Shown piece after piece: positions 31,873-41,128 of a stretch of DNA of 64,000 bases; position 1 is the stretch's first letter, and every line of letters begins with the position of its first letter. Source of the DNA: Caballeronia arationis. GTDB taxonomy: Bacteria; Pseudomonadota; Gammaproteobacteria; Burkholderiales; Burkholderiaceae. The stretch covers positions 1 to 64,000 of the forward strand of contig NZ_FCOG02000016.1 of the NCBI RefSeq assembly GCF_001544975.2, in the 5' to 3' direction. The translations under genes and the position numbers were made by a program. A model generated the notes under the pieces. That model did no database searches, was not told the origin of the DNA, and saw nothing but the letters and a program-made list of their open reading frames with translations.

Positions 31873-32046
31873 ATGTATCTGCTCAGCCGCTTGTTCCTGT
31901 TCCTGACCAAGACGCCCGACCAACGCGATCGTGAACGCGACGACGCTTATCTCGCCGAAGCCACCGACATCTACGATCTCGAATATCGCATGAAGACGCT
32001 GGATCGCCTCGCTTCGAAGCGTACTCCGTCGTGGCTCGCGCAGTAA
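31873..32046 (+). CDS. DUF3563 family small protein
   Basis: 57 aa: MYLLSRLFLFLTKTPDQ, then RDDAYLAEATDIYDLEYRM and KTLDRLASKR. The AYLAEATDIYDLEYRMKTLD segment identifies DUF3563, a small soluble family of unknown function, frequent in Burkholderia and often next to regulators or under strong promoters. GAGGTG precedes the ATG. It has its own regulated promoter and a terminator 60 nt downstream, so it is monocistronic. Confidence 0.88.
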   Translation: MYLLSRLFLFLTKTPDQRDRERDDAYLAEATDIYDLEYRMKTLDRLASKRTPSWLAQ

Positions 32047-32100
32047 GAGTCGGGCGCCTGGCAGGGCGCAACGCGCTTCCCGCGCGCAAGCTTCAAACGT

Positions 32101-32126
32101 AAATGCCGGCTCGCGAGCCGGCATTT
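32101..32126. terminator. bidirectional terminator
   Basis: Perfect palindrome built from ATGCCGGCTCG and its complement, flanked by AAA and TTT, with TTGCTTTT following on the + strand. It separates the convergent DUF3563 and ohr genes. Confidence 0.8.
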
Positions 32127-32168
32127 GCTTTTGGCGCCGTTTCTTCCCAGCGCCAGTCTTCCATTCCT

Positions 32169-32588
32169 TCAGATCACCTTCACGCGCACAGCGACGTTGT
32201 TACGCGTCGCGTTCGAATACGGGCAGACCTGGTGGGCCGCATCGACCAGTTGCTGTGCTTCCTCGGCCGCCATGCCCGGCAGCGTAATACGCAATTCGAC
32301 GTCGAGCGCGAAGCCGCCGTTGTCGTTCGGACCTACGCCGACATCGGCGGCCACGGTCGTATCGGCCGGAATCGCGCGCTTTTGCTGGCCGGCGACGAAC
32401 TTCATCGCGCTCAGGAAACATGCCGAGTAGCCGGCCGCGAACAGTTGTTCCGGGTTCGTGCCGGGCGCGCCCGTGCCGCCGAGTTCTTTCGACGCGCTCA
32501 ATTTCACATCGAGTTGCTCATCCGACGAAACCGCCCGGCCGTCGCGGCCGCCCGTGCTCGTTGCCGTTGCCTTGTAGAGGATGCTCAT
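32169..32588 (-). CDS. ohr: organic hydroperoxide resistance peroxidase
   Basis: 139 aa. A thiol peroxidase reducing organic and fatty-acid hydroperoxides. The two conserved redox Cys are in GYSACFLSAMKFV and VCPYSNATRNNV; the conserved Arg sits in an N-terminal loop, and TNPEQLFAAGYSACF is the family signature. ATG at 32588 with GGAG six bases upstream; the frame extends further but lacks a ribosome site. It lies 118 nt downstream of its probable repressor gene ohrR on the same strand. Confidence 0.95.
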   Translation of the reverse strand: MSILYKATATSTGGRDGRAVSSDEQLDVKLSASKELGGTGAPGTNPEQLFAAGYSACFLSAMKFVAGQQKRAIPADTTVAADVGVGPNDNGGFALDVELRITLPGMAAEEAQQLVDAAHQVCPYSNATRNNVAVRVKVI

Positions 32589-32664
32589 AAGGTTCTCCAT
32601 TTCGTTGAATTCGGTTCGAAGTCTTGCCACCACGGGACGAAATATATCGCGATAATTATTAGTG

Positions 32665-32680
32665 TGCAAATTAAATTATT
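32665..32680 (-). promoter_or_regulatory. probable OhrR operator upstream of ohr
   Basis: The AT-rich stretch TGCAAATTAAATTATT, with AATT half-sites, is within the ohrR-ohr gap and resembles the TACAATT-AATTGTA boxes bound by OhrR in other bacteria. It is about 80 bases before the ohr start codon. Identified by family and position only. Confidence 0.5.
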
Positions 32681-32706
32681 CCGATCGGCGCGTTCGATCG
32701 AAGCTA

Positions 32707-33159
32707 TCAGTTTCCGCTGTATTCGTTCAGGGATGCGCGCAGTCGCACGAGCGAATCGCGCAGCTGCAGGATGCTGCTCGCGTCGGAACCGGCCGCGCAA
32801 AAAATCGCCGATGGAATCTCGCGTGCCGACTCCTTCAGCGTCCGACCCGCGTCGGTCAGGCGGATATGCACCTGTCGCTCGTCCTCGACTCCGCGAATCC
32901 GCTCGACGTATCCCTGCGCTTCGAGACGCTTGAGAAGCGGTGTCATCGTCGCGGAGTCGAGGCTCAGGCGCATCGCGATTTCCTTGACCGTCAGGTCGTC
33001 GCTTTCCCAGAGCACGAGCATCGCCAGATACTGCGGATAGGTCAGATCGAGCTTTTCGAGCAGCGGCTTGTACGCTTTCGTCATCGCGAGCGAGGTCGAA
33101 TAGAGCGCGAAGCACAATTGCTGGTCGAGTTCGAGCGGGAAGTTTTCTGGCGTGGTCAT
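32707..33159 (-). CDS. ohrR: MarR-family organic-peroxide sensor OhrR
   Basis: 150 aa repressor that releases DNA when its N-terminal Cys is oxidised by organic peroxide. Reactive Cys in LDQQLCFALYSTS near residue 16; winged helix LTVKEIAMRLSLDSATMTPL and wing RIRGVEDERQVHIRLT. A second Cys near residue 127 (AIFCAAGSD) fits the two-Cys type, which forms an intersubunit disulfide. The start ATG at 33159 is chosen at MTTPENFPLELD, although the frame is open upstream; the ribosome site is weak. Adjacent to ohr, its classic target. Confidence 0.92.
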   Translation of the reverse strand: MTTPENFPLELDQQLCFALYSTSLAMTKAYKPLLEKLDLTYPQYLAMLVLWESDDLTVKEIAMRLSLDSATMTPLLKRLEAQGYVERIRGVEDERQVHIRLTDAGRTLKESAREIPSAIFCAAGSDASSILQLRDSLVRLRASLNEYSGN

Positions 33160-33231
33160 GGCGATGAGTCCCGAGCGCAAGTGGCCGATCGCGCTAGTGT
33201 ACGGAAATCCTTCGCGCACGAAGGAATGCAC

Positions 33232-33263
33232 AAAAAAACGGGCGCCATGAAGCGCCCGTTTTT
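33232..33263. terminator. intrinsic terminator between ohrR and the BPSS1780-type gene
   Basis: Stem ACGGGCGC / GCGCCCGT with a six-base loop, flanked by AAAAAA and TTTT. On the minus strand it ends the transcript of the thrB-associated genes before ohrR. Confidence 0.8.
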
Positions 33264-33284
33264 CAAGCCGCCGCAAGCGACGAA

Positions 33285-34106
33285 TTACGTGTCCTTCGGG
33301 CCCGACGCGTCCGGAATGTCCGGCGTATCCGGCGACTGCACGCCGAAGCAGCCGCGATACGTCGCGTAGAAAGAGCAGTAGAGCGCGGTCGTCACGAGGA
33401 TCGACGCGGGCATCAGCACCGCGAGCGCGACTTCCTGGCTCACGCCGAGCGCCTGCATCAGCGCAGTCAGACCGAACGACACCGCAATCGCGATCGCGAT
33501 CCACAGCACGCCGTAGAAGACGAACGCGCCGCGATTGCGCCAGCAGCCGACGAAGCTGAAGAAGAGCGCCTTCGCCGGCGGCACGTCGTGCCACGCGACG
33601 AGAATCGGCGCGAACCAGAACAGCATCGCGACCGGAAGGTATGCGGCCATCGCCACCAGCACGGCGAGCGGGCTGAAGCTCGCCGCGACGGTTTCCGGAT
33701 CGCCGGTCGGCCCGCTACCGAGCATCATCGAGAGCAGGATGCCGCCGTCGACGAGCGCCGACAGCGCGAAAATCGCCGCCATCGCGACGATATACAGCGC
33801 GCCGAGCACGAGCAGCCGCCGCGAGACGACGCTGCCGTACGAGCGAAAGCCGTCGACGAGCACGATCGGCCAGACGGGCTTGCCGGCGATCGTGTTGCGG
33901 CACGCGGCCATGAAGCCGACGGCGACGCCCGGAATCAGCAGAAGCGGCAACAGCGGGCCGATCAGCGGAATGCGCGAGATCAGCGTCATGACGAACAGAT
34001 ACGCGAAGAACACCGTGAGAAAGGCGAGCGGATTGCGGCGGAACAGCCAGATGCCCTGGCGGAACCACACGTAACCGGCTTTGGCGGGGACTTCGATCAG
34101 TTGCAT
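33285..34106 (-). CDS. BPSS1780-family membrane protein
   Basis: 273 aa with about six membrane segments (LAFLTVFFAYLFVMTLISRI, LLPLLLIPGVAVGFMAAC, LLVLGALYIVAMAAIFALSA, PLAVLVAMAAYLPVAMLFWF, FVFYGVLWIAIAIAVSFGL, a C-terminal pair) and a short cytoplasmic tail ending PDIPDASGPKDT. The conserved start MQLIEVPAKAGYVWFRQGIW is typical of this Burkholderia family, whose function is unknown. It starts 9 nt after thrB, so it is co-transcribed with it, followed by a terminator. Confidence 0.85.
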   Translation of the reverse strand: MQLIEVPAKAGYVWFRQGIWLFRRNPLAFLTVFFAYLFVMTLISRIPLIGPLLPLLLIPGVAVGFMAACRNTIAGKPVWPIVLVDGFRSYGSVVSRRLLVLGALYIVAMAAIFALSALVDGGILLSMMLGSGPTGDPETVAASFSPLAVLVAMAAYLPVAMLFWFAPILVAWHDVPPAKALFFSFVGCWRNRGAFVFYGVLWIAIAIAVSFGLTALMQALGVSQEVALAVLMPASILVTTALYCSFYATYRGCFGVQSPDTPDIPDASGPKDT

Positions 34107-34115
34107 AAATGAGCT

Positions 34116-35087
34116 TTACCGTGAGGCTGGGTGAGGTGCGGCGTTGACGCGTTCGCGCAGGATGCGTTCGAAATGTCCCGGGTCGTGCGGCTTGAGCATT
34201 TCGGCCTCACGCGGACGATAAAAATCGTACAGGCGCGACACCCAGAAGCGCAGTGCGCCCGCACGCAGCATGTCGTTCCAGTGGCGCTCTTCGGCCGGCG
34301 TGAACGGACGCACGGTCTGGTAGGCGCGCAGCATTGCGTCGACGCGCGCCGTATCCAGCACGCCGGTCGCGAGGTCGATGCACCAGTCGTTCACGCACAC
34401 GGCGACATCGAAGAGCCACTTGTCGACGCCGGCGAAATAGAAGTCGAAGAAGCCGCCGAGGCGCACGTGATCCGCCGTGTGCGCGAACAGCACGTTGTCG
34501 CGGAACAGGTCGCAATGGCACGGGCCTTCGGGCAGCGACGCGTAATCGGGCGAGCCGAAAAACGCCGCCTGATGCGCGAGTTCGGTTTCGATCAGCGCGC
34601 GCTGGCCGTCGGTCAGGAATTGCAGGATCGCGGGGACATTTTCCTGCCACCACGCGAGACTGCGCAGATTGTGCTGATGCTGCGGAAAATCGCGGCCCGC
34701 GAGATGCAGGCGCGCGAGCATCTGGCCGACCTCGATGCAGTGCGCGGGCGTCGGCGCCAGTTCCGGCGTGCCTTCGAGCTTTGTGACGATGGTCGCGGGC
34801 TTGCCGTTGAGCGTGGCGAAGAGCGCGCCGTCGCGGCGCGGCATCGGATCGGGAACCGGCACGCGGTGCGACGCCAGATGGCGCATCAGGTCGAGGTAGA
34901 ACGGCAGTTGCGTCGCGGTGAGGTTCTCGAAGATCGTGAGCACGTACTGGCCGTGCGTCGTCGTCAGAAAGAAATTGCTGTTTTCGATCCCCGACTGGAT
35001 GCCGCGAAAGTCGACGACATCGCCGAGATCGTAGTCTTGCAGCCAGTCTTCGAGCTGGGAAGCGGTAACGGGAGTGAATACGGCCAT
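34116..35087 (-). CDS. thrB: homoserine kinase (APH-fold, ThrB type II)
   Basis: Phosphorylates homoserine in threonine biosynthesis. 323 aa from the chosen [40 protein letters not shown], the APH-type catalytic loop [17 protein letters not shown] with metal-binding [16 protein letters not shown], and a C-terminal [11 protein letters not shown]. This is the aminoglycoside-phosphotransferase-fold enzyme found in pseudomonads and Burkholderia, not the GHMP kinase of E. coli. An ATG at 35132 extends it by 15 poorly conserved residues. The DUF2782-thrB order near polA matches Pseudomonas. Confidence 0.93.
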   Translation of the reverse strand: MAVFTPVTASQLEDWLQDYDLGDVVDFRGIQSGIENSNFFLTTTHGQYVLTIFENLTATQLPFYLDLMRHLASHRVPVPDPMPRRDGALFATLNGKPATIVTKLEGTPELAPTPAHCIEVGQMLARLHLAGRDFPQHQHNLRSLAWWQENVPAILQFLTDGQRALIETELAHQAAFFGSPDYASLPEGPCHCDLFRDNVLFAHTADHVRLGGFFDFYFAGVDKWLFDVAVCVNDWCIDLATGVLDTARVDAMLRAYQTVRPFTPAEERHWNDMLRAGALRFWVSRLYDFYRPREAEMLKPHDPGHFERILRERVNAAPHPASR

Positions 35088-35238
35088 GCGTGAACGTGGG
35101 TCAGGTTGGACGGCTGGCTCGTTCAAGCGCATGGCGCGCGACGCTGCCAGTCCGGCGGGCCGCGCTTGCGGCAGCGGCTGCCAGGCGGGAATTGTAGAGG
35201 GTCGCGGGAAACGTCCCGCAAACGGTCAGTAACGCAGC

Positions 35239-35640
35239 TTAATAACGCAAATTCACAGACGGCAGGCGCGTGCTCGCCTTGCCGTTGTCGCGCACCGACG
35301 GCGACGTGTCGGCGGGCGCGCTCATCTGATAGCGCGTGCCGAAATTCGACTGCACGTTGATCTCGACGGGCTTGCCCTTGTCGCGATATTCGGTGATTTC
35401 GGTGCCGTTCGTGCTCAGTTCGTGGTAACTCGGCGTGCGCGGCGGAGAAATTTCGACTTTCGAACTCGCCGTGGCGGCGGGGCGGTTGATTGCCTTCAGG
35501 TCGGGAAGCCCGGCGGCCTCTTCCGGCGACATCGCGTGAGGCGCCGGCGCTTGTTCTGCCGCGGGCGCCGGCTGCGCCATCACGCTGATGCTGCCGGCGG
35601 CGAGGACTGCCGCGACGGCGGCAGAGAAAAGCGGCTTCAT
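35239..35640 (-). CDS. DUF2782 periplasmic protein
   Basis: 133 aa with a signal peptide (MKPLFSAAVAAVLAAGSISVMA, cut before QP). An Ala/Pro-rich linker is followed by the DUF2782 core EITEYRDKGKPVEINVQSNF and GTRYQMSAPAD. Function unknown. In Pseudomonas, too, the gene lies between thrB and polA. GGAG precedes the ATG at 35640. It is upstream of thrB on the same strand with 151 nt between; a hairpin at 35203-35218 and TACAAT at 35189-35194 in that gap suggest that thrB also has its own promoter. Confidence 0.85.
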   Translation of the reverse strand: MKPLFSAAVAAVLAAGSISVMAQPAPAAEQAPAPHAMSPEEAAGLPDLKAINRPAATASSKVEISPPRTPSYHELSTNGTEITEYRDKGKPVEINVQSNFGTRYQMSAPADTSPSVRDNGKASTRLPSVNLRY

Positions 35641-35841
35641 GGTGGTTCTCCAAATGACTGGGCCGGATTTTAGCAAAACGCATCCGCCAAAGGTTCGCGC
35701 AACGCCTTATTTTGCGCCGCTTTTGGCGAATCCGACCGCCGCGTCATAAAGGTGTTGCAACGCGCACGCAGCGAGCATGGGCTTCATGGTTCTGGCGTTC
35801 TTCCGTGGTAATGTCGATTCATCACACGAGCGCGCCAGATC

Positions 35842-37371
35842 ATGACAAACGACCGCACACAAAGCACTCAGGCCACGCCCGCCAACGATTTCCCCACGGA
35901 ATCCTTCGACGACCCCGTAGCCGCCGTCACGCGCCTGTCGGCGATTTATGAAGCGAACACCTCATTCCTGCGCGATGCGTTCGCGCGTTATCGGCGCAAT
36001 GAGCACTTCACGCATCGCGTGCGCGCCTGCTATCCGTTCGTGCGCGTGCGTACCGAGCTGAATACGCAGATCGATTCGCGGCGCTCGTACGGCTTCGTCG
36101 CCGGGCCGGGCATCTTCGAGACGACGCTCACGCGGCCCGACCTCTTCGGCGACTACTACCGCGAGCAGTTGCGGCTCTTGACGAAGAACCATCATGTGGG
36201 CATCGAAGTGGGTGTGTCGGCGCAACCGATCCCGATTCATTTCGCGTTCGCCGAGGGCATCCATCTGGAAGGCGATCTCGATCGCGACCGGCTGCTCGCG
36301 ATGCGCAACATCTTCGATACGCCCGACCTCGCGCTGCTCGATGACCGCATCGTCAACGGGACGTACGAGCCGGCCGCGGGCGAGCCGCATCCGCTTGCGC
36401 TCTTCACGGCGGCGCGCGTCGATTTCTCGCTGCACCGGCTGCGCCACTATACGGCCACGCTGCCGACGCATTTCCAGAACTACGTGCTCTACACGAACTA
36501 CCAGTTCTATATCGACGAGTTCGTGAAGCTCGGCCGCACGATGATGTCGCGTGCCGACGATGATGAAACGCGCGCCTATCGCAGCGAGTATTCGTCGTTC
36601 GTGGAACCGGGCGACGTCATCACGTACAACGCGAACCTCGGCGAGCAGTTCGAGGACGAAGGCACGCCGCCCGCGCGCCTGCCGCAAATGCCCGCGTATC
36701 ACCTGAAACGCGCGGACGGCAGCGGCATCACGATGGTCAATATCGGCGTCGGGCCGTCGAACGCGAAGACGATCACCGATCACATCGCGGTGCTGCGTCC
36801 GCACGCATGGGTGATGCTCGGCCACTGCGCGGGATTGCGCAACACGCAGCGCCTCGGCGACTACGTGCTCGCGCACGGTTATGTGCGCGAGGACCACGTG
36901 CTCGATGCGGACCTGCCGTTGTGGGTGCCGATTCCGGCGCTGGCCGAAGTTCAGGTTGCGCTGGAGAAGGCGGTCGCGCAGGTCACGCAGCTCGAAGGCG
37001 CGGAACTGAAGCGCGTGATGCGCACGGGAACGGTCGCGAGCGTCGACAACCGCAACTGGGAGTTGCGCGATCATCGCGAGCCAGTGCAGCGCCTGTCGCA
37101 AAGCCGCGCGATTGCGCTCGACATGGAAAGCGCGACCATCGCCGCGAACGGCTTTCGCTTCCGCGTTCCGTACGGCACGCTGCTATGCGTTTCGGACAAG
37201 CCGCTGCATGGCGAACTGAAGCTGCCCGGCATGGCCGACCAGTTCTATCGCGCGCAGGTGGACCAGCATTTGCAGATCGGCGTGAAGGCGATGGAACTGC
37301 TGCGGATGAACGGACTGTCAAGGCTCCACAGCCGCAAGCTGCGCAGCTTCGCGGAAGTCGCGTTCCAATAG
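35842..37371 (+). CDS. amn: AMP nucleosidase
   Basis: Hydrolyses AMP to adenine and ribose-5-phosphate, regulating adenylate pools. 509 aa; E. coli Amn is about 484. Seen: the N-terminal regulatory domain (about 30-180, HRVRACYPFVRVRTELNTQI) and a C-terminal nucleoside-phosphorylase-like domain with MVNIGVGPSNAKTITDHI, VMLGHCAGLRNTQRLGDYVL, AIALDMESATIAANGFRFRV and LLCVSDKPLHGELKLPGMA. ATG at 35842 with no strong ribosome site. Single gene, followed by a strong terminator. Confidence 0.95.
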   Translation: MTNDRTQSTQATPANDFPTESFDDPVAAVTRLSAIYEANTSFLRDAFARYRRNEHFTHRVRACYPFVRVRTELNTQIDSRRSYGFVAGPGIFETTLTRPDLFGDYYREQLRLLTKNHHVGIEVGVSAQPIPIHFAFAEGIHLEGDLDRDRLLAMRNIFDTPDLALLDDRIVNGTYEPAAGEPHPLALFTAARVDFSLHRLRHYTATLPTHFQNYVLYTNYQFYIDEFVKLGRTMMSRADDDETRAYRSEYSSFVEPGDVITYNANLGEQFEDEGTPPARLPQMPAYHLKRADGSGITMVNIGVGPSNAKTITDHIAVLRPHAWVMLGHCAGLRNTQRLGDYVLAHGYVREDHVLDADLPLWVPIPALAEVQVALEKAVAQVTQLEGAELKRVMRTGTVASVDNRNWELRDHREPVQRLSQSRAIALDMESATIAANGFRFRVPYGTLLCVSDKPLHGELKLPGMADQFYRAQVDQHLQIGVKAMELLRMNGLSRLHSRKLRSFAEVAFQ

Positions 37372-37383
37372 GCGCCACAAAGA

Positions 37384-37416
37384 AAGCGGGCGGTCTTCGA
37401 AGGAAGACCGCCCGCT
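37384..37416. terminator. terminator between amn and the LOG gene
   Basis: A 13-15 bp stem (GCGGGCGGTCTTC and its complement) with a very short loop, between convergent genes. The U tract is weak on both strands (CTTCGCT and CTTTCTTTG), but the stem is exceptionally stable. Confidence 0.75.
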
Positions 37417-37426
37417 TCGCTATGGA

Positions 37427-38176
37427 TCACAGATAGAACATCCGGTCTTCGTCGGACTTGCCTTCGGCCGGCTGTTCGCCCGTTTCCTCGCGGTCTTCGT
37501 AGAACTTGAGCACCGCGTCGAGCACCTGATCGGGGTCGTCGATGACCTGCATCAGGTTCAGGTCCTTCTCCCCGATCACACCGTTCGTGAGCAGCGTGTC
37601 CTTGAACCACGCGAGCAGGCCCGACCAGAACTCCGCGCCGACAAGCACGATAGGCACATGGCGCGACTTCTTCGTCTGGATGAGCGTGAGCACTTCGGCC
37701 AGTTCGTCGAGCGTGCCGAAGCCGCCGGGCATCACGACGACCGCATCCGAATTCTTCACGAACGTGACCTTGCGCGTGAAGAAGTGACGGAAGCGCAGCG
37801 AGATGTCCTGCCACTGGTTGCCTGACTGCTCGTGCGGCAATTCGATGTTCAGCCCGACCGACGGAGACTTGCCCGCGTGCGCGCCTTTATTGGCCGCTTC
37901 CATGATGCCGGGGCCACCGCCTGAGATCACGGCGAAGCCCGCATCGGAGAATCGCTGGGCGATTTCGATGGTCAGTTTGTAGTAGGGCGACTCCGGTTTC
38001 AGACGCGCCGAACCATAGATGCTGATGGCAGGCCGGATCTCCGAGAGGTACTCGGTCGCCTCGATAAACTCTGCCATAATCGTGAACATCTGCCACGATG
38101 CGCGAGCCTTTTTGGCCGTCGCGCGCTCTTGATCTGCGAGCGATCGCAGACTCGGAATCACTTTTCTCTTGTTCAT
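37427..38176 (-). CDS. LOG-family protein (TIGR00730), cytokinin-riboside phosphoribohydrolase type
   Basis: 249 aa. LOG motifs ISGGGPGIMEAANKGAHAG and VVVMPGGFGTLDELAEVLTL are intact. LOG enzymes cleave nucleoside 5'-monophosphates such as AMP or cytokinin ribotides at the N-glycosidic bond. Amn, which has the same AMP-cleaving chemistry, is its convergent neighbour (observation). The ATG at 38176 lies one base from the polA ATG on the other strand; ATG 38089 is a shorter alternative. No strong ribosome site. Confidence 0.88.
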   Translation of the reverse strand: MNKRKVIPSLRSLADQERATAKKARASWQMFTIMAEFIEATEYLSEIRPAISIYGSARLKPESPYYKLTIEIAQRFSDAGFAVISGGGPGIMEAANKGAHAGKSPSVGLNIELPHEQSGNQWQDISLRFRHFFTRKVTFVKNSDAVVVMPGGFGTLDELAEVLTLIQTKKSRHVPIVLVGAEFWSGLLAWFKDTLLTNGVIGEKDLNLMQVIDDPDQVLDAVLKFYEDREETGEQPAEGKSDEDRMFYL

Positions 38177-38177
38177 A

Positions 38178-40916
38178 ATGCCTGAAGAACTAAGTCTTGA
38201 AGGTAAGACCCTGCTATTGGTCGACGGTTCTAGCTATCTCTACCGGGCCTACCATGCGATGCCGGATTTACGCGGCCCCGATGGCGGGCCGACTGGCGCG
38301 CTGTATGGCATGATCAACATGCTGCGCCGCTTGCGGCGCGAAATCAATGCAGAGTATAGCGCGTGCGTATTCGACGCCAAAGGCAAGACGTTCCGCGACG
38401 ACTGGTACGCCGACTACAAGGCCAACCGGCCCTCGATGCCCGATGACCTCTCCCGGCAGATCGAGCCCATCCATGTGACCGTGCGTGCGCTCGGCTGGCC
38501 GCTCGTGATGATCGAAGGCGTCGAGGCCGACGACGTCATCGGCACGCTCGCGGTCGCGGCCGAGAAGCGCGGCATGAAGGTGATCGTGTCGACGGGCGAC
38601 AAGGATTTGGCACAGCTCGTGACTGATCGTGTCACCCTCATCAATACGATGACCAACGAGACGCTCGACCGTGCCGGCGTGTTGAACAAATTCGGCGTGC
38701 CGCCGGAGCGGATCGTCGATTACCTGTCGCTCATCGGCGATACGGTCGACAACGTGCCGGGCGTCGAGAAGTGCGGGCCCAAGACGGCCTTGAAATGGCT
38801 CGCACAATACGAAACCCTCGATGGCATCGTCGCACATGCAGGGGAGATCAAAGGTGCGGTAGGAGACAATCTGCGCAAGGCTCTCGACTTCCTGCCGATG
38901 GCGAAAAAGCTCGTCACCGTGCACACGGAATGCGATCTGGGCGCGCAGATCGAGTTGATCGAAACCACCTTGCCAAGCCGTCCCGAAGCACGCGACGAAC
39001 TGCGCGACCTCTTCACGCGCCACGGCTTCAAGACGTGGCTGCGCGAAGTCGAGATCGCCGATGCCGTGGAAGGCCCGACCGACACGCCGCCCGCCGAGGC
39101 CACGGAGATCGTCCATCACTACGAGACCGTGCAGACCTGGGAGCAGTTGGACGCATGGCTCGCGAAGATCGATGCCGCCGGGCTGACCTCGTTCGATACG
39201 GAGACCACGTCGCTCGATCCGATGGTCGCGCAGATCGTGGGGTTGTCGGTGTCGGTCGAGCCGGGACACGCAGCATATGTTCCGCTTGCGCATCGCGGGC
39301 CGGATGCGCCCGACCAGTTGCCGCGCGATGAAGTGCTTCAGAAACTCAAGCCGTGGCTCGAAGACGGATCGAAGAAGAAGGTCGGTCAGCATCTGAAGTA
39401 CGACGAGCAGGTGCTCGCGAACTACGGCATCGAACTGAACGGCGTCGAACACGACACGCTGTTGCAGTCGTATGTGCTGGAGTCGCATCGTCCGCACGAC
39501 ATGGACAACCTCGCGCTGCGCCATCTCGGCGTGAAGACGATCAAGTACGAAGACGTGGCGGGCAAGGGCGCATCGCAGATCGGCTTCGACGAAGTCGCGC
39601 TCGACAAGGCCTCGCAGTATGCCGCCGAAGACGCCGACATCACGCTGCGCCTGCATCAGGCGCTGTATCCGCAGGTCGCGGAGGAAGAAGGGCTGCTGCG
39701 CGTGTATCGCGACATCGAGCTGCCTACCGCACGCGTGTTGCGCAAGATGGAGCGCAACGGCGTGCTGATCGATCGCGAGAAGCTGCAGAAGCAAAGCAGC
39801 GAGATCGCGACGCGCCTGATCGAACTCGAAGGCATCGCGTATGAACTCGCGGGCGGCGAATTCAATCTGGGCTCGCCGAAACAGATCGGGCAGATCTTCT
39901 TCGAGAAGCTGCAGTTGCCGGTCGTGAAGAAGACGCCGAGCGGCGCGCCTTCCACCGATGAAGAAGTGCTGCAGAAGCTCGCCGAAGACTATCCGCTGCC
40001 GAAGATCCTGCTCGAGCATCGCGGCTTGTCGAAGCTGAAGTCCACCTATACCGACAAGCTGCCGCGCATGGTCAACGCCGCCACGGGCCGCGTGCACACG
40101 AACTATGCGCAGGCGGTGGCGGTCACCGGCCGCCTGTCGTCGAACGAGCCAAACCTGCAGAACATCCCCGTGCGCACAGGCGAAGGCCGGCGCATCCGCG
40201 AGGCGTTCATTGCGCCGCCGGGCAGCAGGATCGTGTCGGCGGATTATTCGCAGATCGAGCTACGCATCATGGCGCACATCTCCGGCGACGCATCGCTGAT
40301 GCGCGCGTTCGCCGCGGGCGAGGACGTGCATCGCGCGACCGCGTCGGAGATTTTCAGCGTCACGCCGATCGAAGTATCCAGCGATCAGCGGCGCATCGCG
40401 AAGGTCATCAACTTCGGTCTCATCTACGGCATGAGTTCGTTCGGGCTCGCGTCAAATCTCGGCATCACGCGCGATGCCGCGAAGCTCTACATCGACCGCT
40501 ACTTCGCGCGTTATCCGGGCGTCGCAGCTTACATGGAAAACACGCGCACGAGCGCGAAGCAGAACGGCTTCGTCGAGACCGTGTTCGGGCGGCGCCTGTG
40601 GCTTCCCGAGATCAACGGCGGCAGCGGGCCGCGCCGGCAAGCGGCCGAGCGCGCGGCGATCAACGCGCCGATGCAGGGCACCGCCGCCGACCTCATCAAG
40701 CTTTCGATGATCGCCGTGCAGGACTGGCTGGAACAGTCGAACGTGAAGTCTAAGATGATCATGCAGGTTCACGACGAACTCGTGCTCGAAGTGCCCGAGG
40801 AAGAACTGTCGGACGTGCGCAAGCGTCTGCCGGAACTGATGTGCAGCGTCGCGACGCTCAAGGTGCCGCTCGTCGCCGAAGTCGGCGCGGGCGCAAACTG
40901 GGAGGAAGCCCACTGA
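38178..40916 (+). CDS. polA: DNA polymerase I
   Basis: Replication-primer removal and repair. 912 aa with all three domains. 5'-nuclease about 1-300 (LLLVDGSSYLYRAYHAMPDL, GVEADDVIGTLA, VSTGDKDLAQLV). 3'-5' proofreading about 310-530, active-looking with FDTETTSLDPM and YAAEDADITLRLHQ. Polymerase about 545-912: motif A DYSQIELRIMAHISGD (about 688), motif B RRIAKVINFGLIYGMSSFGL, motif C QVHDELVLEVPEEEL. The ATG at 38178 lacks a Shine-Dalgarno and sits one base from the LOG start; the annotated frame extends only three codons further. Confidence 0.97.
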   Translation: MPEELSLEGKTLLLVDGSSYLYRAYHAMPDLRGPDGGPTGALYGMINMLRRLRREINAEYSACVFDAKGKTFRDDWYADYKANRPSMPDDLSRQIEPIHVTVRALGWPLVMIEGVEADDVIGTLAVAAEKRGMKVIVSTGDKDLAQLVTDRVTLINTMTNETLDRAGVLNKFGVPPERIVDYLSLIGDTVDNVPGVEKCGPKTALKWLAQYETLDGIVAHAGEIKGAVGDNLRKALDFLPMAKKLVTVHTECDLGAQIELIETTLPSRPEARDELRDLFTRHGFKTWLREVEIADAVEGPTDTPPAEATEIVHHYETVQTWEQLDAWLAKIDAAGLTSFDTETTSLDPMVAQIVGLSVSVEPGHAAYVPLAHRGPDAPDQLPRDEVLQKLKPWLEDGSKKKVGQHLKYDEQVLANYGIELNGVEHDTLLQSYVLESHRPHDMDNLALRHLGVKTIKYEDVAGKGASQIGFDEVALDKASQYAAEDADITLRLHQALYPQVAEEEGLLRVYRDIELPTARVLRKMERNGVLIDREKLQKQSSEIATRLIELEGIAYELAGGEFNLGSPKQIGQIFFEKLQLPVVKKTPSGAPSTDEEVLQKLAEDYPLPKILLEHRGLSKLKSTYTDKLPRMVNAATGRVHTNYAQAVAVTGRLSSNEPNLQNIPVRTGEGRRIREAFIAPPGSRIVSADYSQIELRIMAHISGDASLMRAFAAGEDVHRATASEIFSVTPIEVSSDQRRIAKVINFGLIYGMSSFGLASNLGITRDAAKLYIDRYFARYPGVAAYMENTRTSAKQNGFVETVFGRRLWLPEINGGSGPRRQAAERAAINAPMQGTAADLIKLSMIAVQDWLEQSNVKSKMIMQVHDELVLEVPEEELSDVRKRLPELMCSVATLKVPLVAEVGAGANWEEAH

Positions 40917-40928
40917 CCTTTGAGGGAC

Positions 40929-40951
40929 CGCCGCATGCCGGGCATGCGGCG
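40929..40951 (+). terminator. possible polA terminator hairpin
   Basis: Near-perfect palindrome, CGCCGCATGCC and its complement around a single central G, 13 nt after the polA stop. No U tract follows, so it may instead stabilise the 3' end. Confidence 0.4.
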
Positions 40952-41128
40952 AGCGGGCTTGTGAGTGCGCTGCAACGGCGCGCACAATGTCCGTCGAGGC
41001 GAGCACGCATGCCGATGTCCGAAGAATCAAACGAGTCGTAATAAAGACGAAGCAACGACAAGCAACCATGTGGCATGGGACCAGAGTAAGCGTTAAACCG
41101 CAAACTCCGGTCGACAAGGGAGAGTTCT

